From: CAWJMD01 sp963843835
GTDB taxonomy: Bacteria > Actinomycetota > Actinomycetes > Actinomycetales > CAWJMD01
Reading direction: 5' to 3'
Assembly: GCA_963843835.1 (NCBI GenBank)
Contig: CAWJMD010000001.1
Coordinates: forward strand, 806,001 to 870,000
DNA length: 64,000 nucleotides
A program made the translations under genes and the position numbers. The notes beneath the pieces were generated by a model. It saw nothing but the letters and a program-made list of their open reading frames with translations, had not been told where the DNA came from and ran no database searches. Below are positions 53,427 to 62,914 of this stretch, piece after piece (position 1 is the first letter of the stretch; the number at the start of each line of letters is the position of its first letter).

Positions 53427-53432
53427 AGCGTA
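53427..53432 (-). promoter_or_regulatory. -10 box of leaderless promoter for the metallopeptidase-like gene
   Basis: TACGCT on the minus strand, 6 bases before the GTG at 53420. Confidence 0.5.
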
Positions 53433-53508
53433 GCCGCCGGACCGCCGCACCGGGCCGACACGGAGCCCGGTCGCAGGGCGCGTCCGACGGGGTGTCGCGC
53501 CTGCGGGG

Positions 53509-53514
53509 TACGGT
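53509..53514 (+). promoter_or_regulatory. -10 box of leaderless promoter for the DUF3499 gene
   Basis: TACGGT ends 7 bases before the GTG at 53522, which decides that start over the in-frame GTG at 53543. Confidence 0.5.
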
Positions 53515-53521
53515 CCGGTCC

Positions 53522-53908
53522 GTGAGCGCAGCGAGGACCTCGGTGAGACGGTGCAGCCGTAGCGCCTGCACGCAGGCGGCCGTGGCGACCCTGACGTACG
53601 TGTACTCCGACTCGACAGCGGTCCTCGGTCCGCTCGCGGTCGCGGCCGAGCCCCACTGCTACGACCTGTGCGCCGTCCACTCGCAGCGGCTCACCGCCCC
53701 GCGGGGCTGGGAGGTCGTCAGGCTGGCCCCGCTGGTGGACGACCGCGGCCCCAGCGACGACGACCTGCTGGCGCTCGCCGACGCCGTCCGCGAGGCGGCG
53801 CGGCCACGTGCTGACGACCGTGTCGCGGCGCCCGGCCTCTCGACCGCGCTCGAGGTCGGCCGGCGCGGGCACCTGCGGGTCCTCAAGGACCCCCAGCACC
53901 TCGTCTGA
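53522..53908 (+). CDS. DUF3499 family protein
   Basis: 128 residues. RRCSRSACTQAAVATLTYVY, LGPLAVAAEPHCYDLCAVH and RLTAPRGWEVVRL are the DUF3499 core. Four cysteines (C11, C16, C46, C50) with a nearby His form a likely zinc site. The family is restricted to actinobacteria and has no known role; it sits beside manB and the SIS isomerase in many of them. A GTCACA-GCC-TGTGAC hairpin follows the stop. Confidence 0.87.
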   Translation: MSAARTSVRRCSRSACTQAAVATLTYVYSDSTAVLGPLAVAAEPHCYDLCAVHSQRLTAPRGWEVVRLAPLVDDRGPSDDDLLALADAVREAARPRADDRVAAPGLSTALEVGRRGHLRVLKDPQHLV

Positions 53909-53909
53909 C

Positions 53910-53924
53910 GTCACAGCCTGTGAC
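53910..53924 (+). terminator. Small hairpin after DUF3499
   Basis: GTCACA (53910-53915) and TGTGAC (53919-53924) pair perfectly around a 3-base loop, one base after the stop codon. A role as a dyad operator is also possible. The remaining sequence up to 54150 holds no gene I can support. Confidence 0.4.
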
Positions 53925-54150
53925 CGTGGCGCCTCTCGGCGTCCTCCCGAGTAGGTCGGATCCCGTCTGCCGGGGGTGCAGGTCACCCACTCGGCCTAAC
54001 TCGTAAAGCGCCGACTCAAGGAATTTCGGACATTCACCGATGGTGTGTTCAGTCCTCCGCACCGTACGCGGAGTGACGAACAGCTCGAGTGGTCAACGGC
54101 CGAGGACACCGAGCAGGTCACCACCATCCCCCCAGAGAAGTGGATCTGTC

Positions 54151-54408
54151 ATGCCTGCTGCCGTCACGAACCGTCGCTCCCGCCACGCCGCTCCGGCGGC
54201 ACCGCTGGGCTCGCTCATCTCGCAGCGACAGGCTCCCCACTGCTCCTCCTGCGGCTCCGCCCGCGTCACCCGGCTCGCGATGCACCTGACCGACGGCACC
54301 CCGGTCGTGTTCACCTCCTGCCACCGCTGCGAGGTCCGATGCTGGGAGCACGACGGCACCCCGATCGACGTCCAGGACGTGCTCGAGCACACCCGTAAGC
54401 CGGCCTGA
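54151..54408 (+). CDS. Small zinc-ribbon protein
   Basis: 85 residues. The core is CSSC (C31, C34) and CHRC (C57, C60) around RVTRLAMHLTDGTPVVFTS, a typical zinc ribbon, with an extra Cys64. I do not recognise a named family. The ATG at 54151 gives the shortest sensible protein; an in-frame GTG/ATG region upstream to 54040 codes for low-complexity sequence. It lies 38 bases before the phosphomannomutase, which has its own promoter. Possibly a nucleic-acid or RNA-polymerase-binding adaptor; that is a guess from the fold. Confidence 0.72.
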   Translation: MPAAVTNRRSRHAAPAAPLGSLISQRQAPHCSSCGSARVTRLAMHLTDGTPVVFTSCHRCEVRCWEHDGTPIDVQDVLEHTRKPA

Positions 54409-54433
54409 ACCGCACATCACGCCCGGGCGCCCC

Positions 54434-54439
54434 TAGGCT
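54434..54439 (+). promoter_or_regulatory. -10 box of leaderless promoter for phosphomannomutase
   Basis: TAGGCT ends 7 bases before the GTG at 54447, and there is no ribosome binding site. Confidence 0.55.
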
Positions 54440-54446
54440 GGCGCCC

Positions 54447-55892
54447 GTGCCACCCACCCACGACCTGTCCGCTGTCGTCAAGGCGTACGACATCCGCGGG
54501 ATCGTCCCCGACGAATGGGGGCCCGCCGAAGCCAGGGCACTCGGGGCCGCCTCCGTCGACGTGCTGCTGCCCACCGCGTCCACCGCGGGCGCGAGCAGGA
54601 GCCACGGCGGCCGCACCTTCGTCGTCGGTCACGACATGCGCCCCTCGTCCCCCGAGCTGGTCGACGCCTTCGCCGAGGGGGTGACCCTCCGGGGCGCCGA
54701 CTGCGTCGTCGTCGGCCTCTGCTCCACCGATGGGCTCTACTACGCCAGCGGCGTTCGCAACAGCCCAGGTGCGATGTTCACCGCCAGCCACAACCCAGCG
54801 CGCTACAACGGCGTGAAGCTCTGCCGCGCCGGCGCGCGGGCCGTCGGGCAGACCACGGGGCTGGCCGAGATCCGCGATCTGGCCACCCACTACCTGCGCG
54901 ACGAGGTGCCGGTCGCCGAGCACCAGGGACGCCGCACCGCCGAGGACCTCCTGCGCGGCTACGCCGAGCACCTGCGGGGCCTGGTCGACCTGCGCGCCGG
55001 ACGCCGGCTGCGCGTGGTGGTCGACGCCGGCAACGGGATGGCGGGTCTGACGGTCCCGGCTGTGCTCGGCGACGCCGCGGGCCTCGACCCGCTGCCGCTG
55101 GACGTGGTCGACCTCTACTTCGAGCTGGACGGCACCTTCCCGAACCACGAGGCCAACCCCCTCGAGCCGGAGAACCTGCAGGATCTGCAGGCGGCCGTCG
55201 TCGCCCACGGCGCCGACCTCGGTCTGGCCTTCGACGGGGACGCCGACCGCTGCTTCGTCGTGGACGAGCAGGGTTCCCCCGTCGACCCGAGCGCCGTCAC
55301 GGCTCTGGTGGCGCTGCGGGAGATCGCGAAGGAGCAGGCCGCCGGCCGCGAGGCCACGGTGCTGCACAACCTCATCACCTCGCGCGTCGTACCCGAGATG
55401 GTCGCGGGCGCCGGGGGTGTGGCCGTGCGCACCCGGGTCGGCCACTCCTTCATCAAGCAGGAGATGGCTGCCACCGGTGCGGTGTTCGGCGGCGAGCACT
55501 CGGCGCACTACTACTTCCGCGAGTTCTGGGGCGCCGACACGGGGATGCTGGCGGCCCTGCACGTCCTGGCCGCCCTCCAGGAGCAGGACGGTCCCCTGTC
55601 CGAGCTCGTCTCGGCCTACCAGCGGTACCGCAGCAGCGGCGAGATCAACTCCCGCGTGGAGGACGTCACCACGACGGTCGCGCGCGTCCGTACGGCCTTC
55701 GCCGGGCGGGGCCAGGTCGACGACCTGGACGGGATGACCGTCAGCAGCCCCGACGGGACGATGTGGTGGTTCAACCTCAGGGCCTCGAACACCGAGCCGC
55801 TGCTCCGGCTCAACGTCGAGGCGGCCGACGACGACACGATGGCGCGGGTGCGTGACGAGGTGCTCGCCCTGGTCCGGCAGGAGACGTCATGA
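54447..55892 (+). CDS. manB: Phosphomannomutase/phosphoglucomutase
   Basis: 481 residues. VKAYDIRGIVP opens the protein. FTASHNPARYNGVKL carries the phosphoserine S114, LAFDGDADRCFVVDE is the Mg site (D263, D265, D267), GEHSAHYYFREFWGADTGML is the sugar-binding loop, and RASNTEPLLRLNVEA binds phosphate at the C-terminus. It converts mannose-6-P to mannose-1-P for GDP-mannose and wall glycans. It heads an operon with Trm112 (ATGA overlap) and the SIS-domain isomerase. Confidence 0.93.
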   Translation: MPPTHDLSAVVKAYDIRGIVPDEWGPAEARALGAASVDVLLPTASTAGASRSHGGRTFVVGHDMRPSSPELVDAFAEGVTLRGADCVVVGLCSTDGLYYASGVRNSPGAMFTASHNPARYNGVKLCRAGARAVGQTTGLAEIRDLATHYLRDEVPVAEHQGRRTAEDLLRGYAEHLRGLVDLRAGRRLRVVVDAGNGMAGLTVPAVLGDAAGLDPLPLDVVDLYFELDGTFPNHEANPLEPENLQDLQAAVVAHGADLGLAFDGDADRCFVVDEQGSPVDPSAVTALVALREIAKEQAAGREATVLHNLITSRVVPEMVAGAGGVAVRTRVGHSFIKQEMAATGAVFGGEHSAHYYFREFWGADTGMLAALHVLAALQEQDGPLSELVSAYQRYRSSGEINSRVEDVTTTVARVRTAFAGRGQVDDLDGMTVSSPDGTMWWFNLRASNTEPLLRLNVEAADDDTMARVRDEVLALVRQETS

Positions 55893-56083
55893 CGACACCG
55901 ATCGAACCCTGGCTGCGGACGATCCTGCGCTGCCCGGCGTGCGGCAGCGAGCTCCAGGACGGCTCCGGTCCCCACGGCGACCCCGAGCTCGTCTGCACGG
56001 GTGCGGACTGCGGCCTGGCCTACCGGGTCGACGACGGCGTACCGGTCCTGCTCGCCGACCAGGCCCGCAGTCCCCAGAGCTGA
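55889..56083 (+). CDS. Trm112 family zinc-ribbon protein
   Basis: 64 residues overlapping the manB stop as ATGA. LRCPACGSEL and VCTGADCGLAYRVDDGVPVL give C15, C18, C36 and C41 and the Trm112 beta-sheet ending VPVLL. In eukaryotes Trm112 activates methyltransferases. In actinobacteria the small homologue is nearly always beside manB, where its partner is not known. Confidence 0.87.
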   Translation: MTTPIEPWLRTILRCPACGSELQDGSGPHGDPELVCTGADCGLAYRVDDGVPVLLADQARSPQS

Positions 56084-56111
56084 CCACCACCCCCGACGGA
56101 GCGGAGCAGCC

Positions 56112-57311
56112 GTGCCCAGCCTGGACGAGAACCTGCTCGACGACGCGGACGCCCTGGCGGCCGCGGACCCGCGTGCGGTGCTGCGCTCGCTCGCGGGGGC
56201 GGGCGCCCAGGTGCGCCGCTCGGTCGAGCTCAGCCGCGAGACCATCCCGCCGCACTGGGACCCGGCTGAGCGACCACGGGCCGTGCTGGTCGCTGCGCGG
56301 GGCGGCGCCGCCGTGGTCGGTGACGCCCTGGCGGCGGTGGTGGGCAGCGCCGGGCCCGTACCGGTCGTCGCGCTGTCGGGAGGCCGGCTGCCCGCGTGGG
56401 TCGGCTCGCTCGACCTCGTCGTGGCCCTGTCGCTGTCGGGCCGGGCCGAGGGCGCCGTGGCGATCGCAGCGGAGGCCGGCCGGCGCGGGGCGTCCCTGCT
56501 GACCGTCGGCGGTGGCGACTCCCCGCTCGAGCAGGTCAGCGCCCGCTTCCGCGGGGCCCACGTCCGCCTGCCCGAGCCCCGCGTCGACGCCACCAGCGCC
56601 CCCACCTCCCGCACGGCCCTGTGGTCGCTGCTGACCCCGACGCTGATGGCCTGCGCCCGGTGGGGTCTGCTGCACCACGCGGCCACGGGCAGCGAGGAGG
56701 ACCTCGCCGCCGTCGCGGACGCCCTCGACGCGGAGGCGGAGGTGTGCCGTCCGTCGTCGGAGTCGTTCGTCAACCCCGCCAAGGGGCTCGCGCTCGAGCT
56801 CGACTCCACCGTCCCCGTGATCCTCGGTGACAGCCAGCTCGCTGCCGTCGCGGCCCGCCGCGCGGCCTCGGTGCTGGCCCGCACCGCGCGGGTGCCGGCC
56901 GTCCACGGCGGACTCCCGGACGACGCCGGGGACGTGGTGGCGCTCTTCGGCGGCCCCTTCGCCGCCAACGAGGACGACCAGGTGTTCGCCGACCCGTTCC
57001 TCGACGGCGCGCCCGCCACCCGGCTGCGGCTCATGCTGCTCGACACCGGGGACGGCGTCGGCTTCTCGGCCGTCCGCGACCTGGCACGGCGCTCCGGCGT
57101 GGCGTGCAGCGAGGTGCGCGCCCACCTGGAGTCCACGTCGACCGACCCCCTCGACATCGCGTCGACCGCGGGGGTCGCCGAGTCCCCGCTGCAGCACTTC
57201 GCCCGTGTCGTGGCGCGCGTGGACTTCGCCGCCACGTACCTGGCGCTGGCGACCGGGATCGACCCCTCCCTGTCGCCGCACGTGGCCGAGCTGCGTGACT
57301 CGCTGCGCTGA
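56112..57311 (+). CDS. SIS domain protein, probable phosphoglucose/phosphomannose isomerase-like
   Basis: 399 residues from the GTG at 56112, preceded by GGAG. Two SIS-type halves are visible: LVAARGGAAVVGDALAAVVG and VVALSLSGRAEGAVAIAAEA in the first, and VPVILGDSQLAAVAARRAAS in the second. The C-terminus LQHFARVVARVDFAATYLAL is typical of bifunctional phosphoglucose/phosphomannose isomerases. The corresponding gene lies beside manB in mycobacteria as well. It supports interconversion of fructose-, glucose- and mannose-6-P. Confidence 0.82.
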   Translation: MPSLDENLLDDADALAAADPRAVLRSLAGAGAQVRRSVELSRETIPPHWDPAERPRAVLVAARGGAAVVGDALAAVVGSAGPVPVVALSGGRLPAWVGSLDLVVALSLSGRAEGAVAIAAEAGRRGASLLTVGGGDSPLEQVSARFRGAHVRLPEPRVDATSAPTSRTALWSLLTPTLMACARWGLLHHAATGSEEDLAAVADALDAEAEVCRPSSESFVNPAKGLALELDSTVPVILGDSQLAAVAARRAASVLARTARVPAVHGGLPDDAGDVVALFGGPFAANEDDQVFADPFLDGAPATRLRLMLLDTGDGVGFSAVRDLARRSGVACSEVRAHLESTSTDPLDIASTAGVAESPLQHFARVVARVDFAATYLALATGIDPSLSPHVAELRDSLR

Positions 57312-57345
57312 CCCGGCCCCGGGTCGCGAGCAGCGTCCGGGGCCC

Positions 57346-57351
57346 TAGGCT
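57346..57351 (+). promoter_or_regulatory. -10 box for the CDF transporter
   Basis: TAGGCT, identical to the manB box but with a leader of about 35 bases and an AGGAGGT (57383-57389) in front of the ATG at 57393. This is a leadered transcript. Confidence 0.45.
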
Positions 57352-57392
57352 GACGCGGTCCCGGACGGGACGGGACGGCAACAGGAGGTCCG

Positions 57393-58352
57393 ATGGCATC
57401 CGGTGGTGGCACCAAGGCGATCGTTGCGGCGCTGCTCGCGAACGCGGGCATCGCGGTCACCAAGTTCATCGCGTGGCTGCTGACGCAGTCGTCGTCGATG
57501 CTGGCGGAGTCGATCCACTCCCTCGCCGACGCCGGCAACCAGGTGCTGCTGCTGGTCGGCGGCAAGCGCGCGAGGCGCCAGGCCACGCCTGAGCACCCCT
57601 TCGGCTACGGTCGCGAGCGGTACGTCTACGCGTTCGTCGTGTCCATCGTCCTGTTCAGCCTCGGTGGTCTCTTCGCCCTGTACGAGGCCTGGCACAAGTG
57701 GAGCGACCCGCACCCGATCGAAGCCTGGCACTGGGTACCGGTGCTCGTGCTCGTGGCCGCCATCGGGATGGAGGGCTTCTCGTTCCGCACCGCGATCGCC
57801 GAGTCGAACCACGTGCGGGGGCAGCGGTCGTGGGTCGACTTCGTGCGGACCGCCAAGGAGCCTGAGCTGCCGGTGATCCTCCTCGAGGACCTCGGCGCGC
57901 TGGTCGGCCTGGTGTTCGCCCTCTTCGGGGTCGGCCTGACGCTGCTGACGGACGACGGGCGCTGGGATGCCGCCGGCACGGCGATGATCGGCCTGCTGCT
58001 GGTCGTGATCGCGACCGTCCTGGCGATCGAGATGAAGTCGCTGCTGGTGGGTGAGGGCGCCACTCCCGCGCACCTGCGGGCGATCACCGACGCACTGCCC
58101 GGGGAGGGCGTCGAGTCGGTGATCCACCTGAAGACGCTGCACCTCGGCCCCGAGGAGCTGCTGGTCGCGGCCAAGATCGCGATCTCGCCGTCCTCGACCG
58201 CCGCGGAGGTCGCCGACGCCATCGACGCCGCAGAGCGGCGGGTGCGGTCGGCCGTCCCGATCGCGAGGGTGATCTACCTGGAGCCGGACCTCCGGGACGC
58301 CTCGGCCGCGGCCGCGGGCGGCGACCCGGCGCGCGTCGGTCTGGACGGCTGA
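57393..58352 (+). CDS. Cation diffusion facilitator family transporter
   Basis: 319 residues with a near-perfect AGGAGGT ribosome binding site. KAIVAALLANAGIAVTKFIA and MLAESIHSLADAGNQVLLLV (helix 2 HxxxD-type metal site), HPFGYGRERYVYAFVVSIVL and LLEDLGALVGLVFALFGVGL (helix 5 metal site) are CDF signatures. A C-terminal cytoplasmic domain (about 205-300) follows. It exports Zn, Mn, Fe or Co in exchange for protons; the metal cannot be read from sequence. Confidence 0.9.
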   Translation: MASGGGTKAIVAALLANAGIAVTKFIAWLLTQSSSMLAESIHSLADAGNQVLLLVGGKRARRQATPEHPFGYGRERYVYAFVVSIVLFSLGGLFALYEAWHKWSDPHPIEAWHWVPVLVLVAAIGMEGFSFRTAIAESNHVRGQRSWVDFVRTAKEPELPVILLEDLGALVGLVFALFGVGLTLLTDDGRWDAAGTAMIGLLLVVIATVLAIEMKSLLVGEGATPAHLRAITDALPGEGVESVIHLKTLHLGPEELLVAAKIAISPSSTAAEVADAIDAAERRVRSAVPIARVIYLEPDLRDASAAAAGGDPARVGLDG

Positions 58353-58405
58353 CGCGCGGCCCGGACGGACCGCACGACCGGGACGTCCTAGGTGCAGCGC
58401 GTCAG
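58349..58405. terminator. Bidirectional hairpin region between CDF and zincin genes
   Basis: CTGACGCG (58349-58356) and CGCGTCAG (58398-58405) are perfect 8-bp arms. A CCCGG/CCGGG pair lies inside the long loop. The left arm contains the CDF stop and the right arm lies in the end of the convergent gene. Confidence 0.35.
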
Positions 58406-59650
58406 ATGCGCCGTCGTCCCGTCGAGCACCAGCGTGCCGCCCTCGGCCTGCCACCGGTCCAGGCGGTCCTGGTAGGCCCGTGCCTGCTCCTCCGCGTCGA
58501 ACGCCAGGTCGACGGCGGTGCAGGACCCCTCGCCGTCGGTGGTCCAGGTGACGTAGCGGTCACCGGCCCAGCCGGGCACCGGGCCGTCCGTCCATGTCGC
58601 GTACTTCGTGGGGTGGACCGGCAGCAGGGCGAGGGCGTAGCTGCCCACCGACCCGCGGTCGACCACCTCGGCGCCCTCCGGGACGGCGGGCTCGGCGAGC
58701 GAGACGGGGTCTGCGGCGACGGGGAGCCCCTGCCGCCACTCGGACAGGTACCAGACCTGCTCCATCGTCCGGGGCGGCGCAGCCATCACCTCGAGGACGG
58801 TCCGACGGCGGTCGGGCATCCCCAGGACGGCCTCCGAGCCCATCCAGTACGGCAGGTACGACATCTCCTCCCCGAACGGGTCCCCCGGCGAGTCGGCGTA
58901 CAGCTCGTCGCTCTCGGCGTACAGCTCGTCCTCGTAGCCCGCGCCCTGCGCGTCGACCCACGCCTGCTCGACGACGGTGGCGTGGCCCTCGACGATGGCC
59001 GTGAACGCCGAGTACGTCTCGTCCTCGACGTGCGTGGCGGCCGTCAGCGCGTCGAGGTCGACCACCTGGTCCTGCAGGGCGTGGACGAGCTCGTGCACGA
59101 CCGTGACCTCGACGGTGGGTCCCCACCGGGTCCCGCGCACCCACAACGTGTCGGCCGCCGTGTCGTAGAAGCCCGTCACCGAGTCGGCGAAGCCGGACGC
59201 CAGGTAGTCGTCGTACGCCTGCGCGTCGTCGACCAGGCCGAGCGCCGCGACGGTCGCCGCGTAGTCGTCCTCGGGCGGGGACTGCGGCTGCGCCCCGCCG
59301 GCGGAGAGGAGCTCGCGTTCGAAGGCCACGTCGTCGAGCACGGTGACCTCGGGTGGCGTGGTGAAGCCGACCCCGACCTGCTCCTCCACGAACGCGGTCA
59401 GCTCGGGGAGCCGGTCGTCCAGCACCTCGTCGGCCGCGGGGTCGGCCAGCAGGCCGCCGAGCAGACCGTCCCCGGAGGCGGCCGAGCCGGCCAGGCCGGC
59501 GCCCGTCACCGTCCCGACGAGCAGCCCGAGCAGCCCGCAGGCCGCGCCGGTGGCGACGAGCGCGCGACCACGGAACCGCGGCGGCACGCCGGGGGAGGGC
59601 CGCGTGGTGGCCGGAGGTGGCCAGGCGGCACTCGGTGGCGGGTACGACAT
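58388..59650 (-). CDS. Membrane-anchored putative zinc metalloprotease of unknown family
   Basis: 420 residues. A proline-rich cytoplasmic N-terminus is followed by one span (ALVATGAACGLLGLLVGTVT). The extracellular part contains VVHELVHALQDQ (HExxH at 186-190), and 31 residues on EGHATVVEQ offers the third ligand Glu221: a gluzincin arrangement. Fold-level evidence only; I cannot place it in a named peptidase family. Many Asp and Glu residues and a VTGFYDTAADTLWVRG strand lie before the motif. The gene stands alone and converges on the CDF transporter. Confidence 0.68.
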   Translation of the reverse strand: MSYPPPSAAWPPPATTRPSPGVPPRFRGRALVATGAACGLLGLLVGTVTGAGLAGSAASGDGLLGGLLADPAADEVLDDRLPELTAFVEEQVGVGFTTPPEVTVLDDVAFERELLSAGGAQPQSPPEDDYAATVAALGLVDDAQAYDDYLASGFADSVTGFYDTAADTLWVRGTRWGPTVEVTVVHELVHALQDQVVDLDALTAATHVEDETYSAFTAIVEGHATVVEQAWVDAQGAGYEDELYAESDELYADSPGDPFGEEMSYLPYWMGSEAVLGMPDRRRTVLEVMAAPPRTMEQVWYLSEWRQGLPVAADPVSLAEPAVPEGAEVVDRGSVGSYALALLPVHPTKYATWTDGPVPGWAGDRYVTWTTDGEGSCTAVDLAFDAEEQARAYQDRLDRWQAEGGTLVLDGTTAHLTRCT

Positions 59651-59785
59651 GGCTCCCCCTCGAACACGGTCGGGCGGGAGGCTCCCGGCACCGGGTCAGA
59701 GGGTGCCATCCGGTCGCGGGCGCCGCAGCCGGTTTCACCACCCGCGCAGTGCCCGTTCCGGGGTCGTGGTCGCTGCCGACGGCTG

Positions 59786-59791
59786 TAGACT
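59786..59791 (+). promoter_or_regulatory. -10 box for ahcY, with a leader of about 115 bases
   Basis: TAGACT is the best -10 candidate in the 264-bp gap before ahcY. Transcription would start near 59798, leaving a GC-rich leader with at least one stable hairpin (CGGGCG/CGCCCG near 59863-59876). I could not match it to a known SAH riboswitch. Confidence 0.4.
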
Positions 59792-59914
59792 TGCGCGCAG
59801 TACCGGCGTAGGTGATGCCGCTGGCCCAGAGGGGTCGCGCCGGGTCCATCGCAGGGAGCCGGGCGGTCGCCCGCGCCGCCCCGACGTCCGATCGACCCAC
59901 ACGGAAGGTACGTC

Positions 59915-61395
<1,481 letters not shown>

Positions 61396-61396
<1 letters not shown>

Positions 61397-61986
61397 TGCC
61401 CCGCGGGGTGTACCAGGCCGACGGCCGGTCCGAGGCGTTCTCGTGCGCGCCCGGGCCGGCCGGTTGGCGTTATGTGTCGTCCACGCTCGACCTGGCGTGC
61501 GACTCCGCGTTCCGGCCCGTGCGTCTCGCGGTGACCGGGGCCAACGGCACGTGGCTGCGCGGTGGTGGCCTGCGGCTCGACGACGGGGCGCCCGTGCTCG
61601 TGTGGGCGTCGTCCGCGGCGCCCGAGACCGAGCGCACGAGCCCGGTCGAGTCCCTGGTCCACCCGTCGCCCGGTGCCTGGGTCGCCCTGCTGAGGGCCGT
61701 CGGCCGCCCGGGGACCGAGCCGGTGGAGGGGCGCGTCTCCGTCCTGGACGTGGGACCCGACGGTCTCGGCGCCGTCGCCGGCCACAGGGTCCTGCGCCGC
61801 GTGGACGTCACGACCTACGAGGCCCCCGCCGGCGAGCTACTGGCCGAACGCTGGTTCGTGGACGACCCGGACACGGGCCTGCGGCGCGAGGTGCACCTCG
61901 CCGGCGACGTCCTGCTGTCGGCGTCTGGCGGCGACCAGCCCGAGGTCGAGCTGGCCGAGCTCGACGGGCCGCCGTCCGTGCTCTGA
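61396..61986 (+). CDS. Hypothetical protein coupled to ahcY
   Basis: 196 residues starting at an ATG that shares one base with the ahcY stop (TGATG), so translation is coupled. VYQADGRSEAFSCAPGPAGW, YVSSTLDLACDSAFRPVRLA, YEAPAGELLAERWFVDDPDT and GLRREVHLAGDVLLSASGGD suggest an all-beta protein of the putative glycolipid-binding type (PF06475-like, seen elsewhere as a two-layer beta fold); I am not certain of that match. There are no membrane segments. It has no obvious link with methyl metabolism. Confidence 0.65.
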
Positions 61987-61996
61987 CGCCGACGGC

Positions 61997-62024
61997 GGCG
62001 CCGGACCCACCGTCCGGGAGCGCC
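61997..62024. terminator. Bidirectional terminator between the ahcY operon and the RDD gene
   Basis: GGCGC-CGGAC (61997-62006), a 5-base loop, GTCCG (62012-62016), a GGA bulge and GCGCC (62020-62024) make a 10-bp stem. It lies just before the RDD stop codon at 62025 and 11 bases after the convergent gene. Confidence 0.5.
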
Positions 62025-62879
62025 TCAGTCGGACAGCCCGTGCGGCAGCCGGTGCAGAACCGTCTCGCGACGCTTGGCGGCAGCCTGTTCGCGGGTCAGG
62101 CGCGCCAGCTCTCGGTCGCGCCGCTCGGCCAGCACGGCCGCCATGAACCGCTCGGGGTGGGTGCCCGCCGGGGGCAGCGGGGAGACCCATTGCGCCGTCT
62201 CGCCGGCGAGGGAGGTCCCGACACGTTGACGGGACCCGGGGTGCAGCTTGTCGGACTGGGACAGGAACTGCCGCAACGACATCGCCAGCCCGTCGGGCAG
62301 GCGCCCGATGTCGGCGGCCCTGGCCCAGTGGGCCAGCTCTTGCGGCATCTCCACCCGCAGGTCGACCAGTCCCAGGCTGCGCTCGCGGACCACGTAGGTG
62401 CCGGCCAGCATGTCCCCGAGCCGCTTGCCCTTCTCGTTCGTGAGGCTCGAGATGAGGGCGATGCTGCCGAACGACATCCACAGCTCGCCCACGCCCGACA
62501 GGGCCCGGATCATGGCCTGCCGGAAGCGGATCGGACCGCCGTCGTCGCGCACGACCCGGATGCCGAGCGCGATCTTGCCCAGTGACCTTCCGCGCGTGAG
62601 GGTCTCGATCGTCAGGGGGACGGCGACGACGACCGCGACCTGGATCAGCAGCACGAGGGCCTCGGCGAGGGCGAAGTCCCCGCTGAAGGCGCTGGTGAAG
62701 GCCACGCCGGTCAGCAGGAAGAAGAGCACGAGGAGGACGACCGCGGCGACGACGAGGTCGATGAGGATCGCCCCGGCACGGGTGGCGAACGACGTGGGGT
62801 GCAGGTCGAGCAGCACGGCCTCGCCGGTGACGAGGTCGCCGTCGGGCGTGGGCGTCTCGGTCCCCGGGAAGGTACTCAC
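62025..62879 (-). CDS. RDD family membrane protein
   Basis: 284 residues. SFATRAGAILIDLVVAAVVL has the R and D that name the family, followed by a second span (LVLLIQVAVVVAVPLTIETL), GRSLGKIALGIRVVRDDGGP and KRLGDMLAGTYVV. The C-terminal 110 residues are cytoplasmic, helical and basic. RDD proteins are of uncertain function; some act as ion exchangers. The GTG at 62879 lies 6 bases after a TAGCCT on the minus strand. It is divergent from the SpoIIM-like gene, and the two -10 boxes overlap. Confidence 0.87.
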   Translation of the reverse strand: MSTFPGTETPTPDGDLVTGEAVLLDLHPTSFATRAGAILIDLVVAAVVLLVLFFLLTGVAFTSAFSGDFALAEALVLLIQVAVVVAVPLTIETLTRGRSLGKIALGIRVVRDDGGPIRFRQAMIRALSGVGELWMSFGSIALISSLTNEKGKRLGDMLAGTYVVRERSLGLVDLRVEMPQELAHWARAADIGRLPDGLAMSLRQFLSQSDKLHPGSRQRVGTSLAGETAQWVSPLPPAGTHPERFMAAVLAERRDRELARLTREQAAAKRRETVLHRLPHGLSD

Positions 62880-62885
62880 GCCGCC

Positions 62886-62895
62886 AGGCTAGTCT
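62886..62895. promoter_or_regulatory. Overlapping divergent -10 boxes between the RDD and SpoIIM genes
   Basis: TAGCCT on the minus strand (62891-62886) and TAGTCT on the plus strand (62890-62895) share the central TA within a near-palindrome CCAGGCTAGTCTGG. The minus box is 6 bases from its GTG (leaderless). The plus box is 19 bases from the ATG at 62915. This predicts one bidirectional promoter. Confidence 0.5.
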
Positions 62896-62914
62896 GGCCG
62901 CCCTGGGGGTGAGG

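Noticed and set aside
59798..59914. SAH riboswitch in the ahcY leader
   Set aside because: The leader is long and GC-rich with a hairpin, but I could not find the conserved core of the SAH riboswitch, so I list only a promoter and a leader.
62909..62914. GTG at 62909 as the SpoIIM-like start
   Set aside because: The ATG two codons later has GGGGG and TGAGG before it and begins the conserved MDLEAFV. The difference is two residues.
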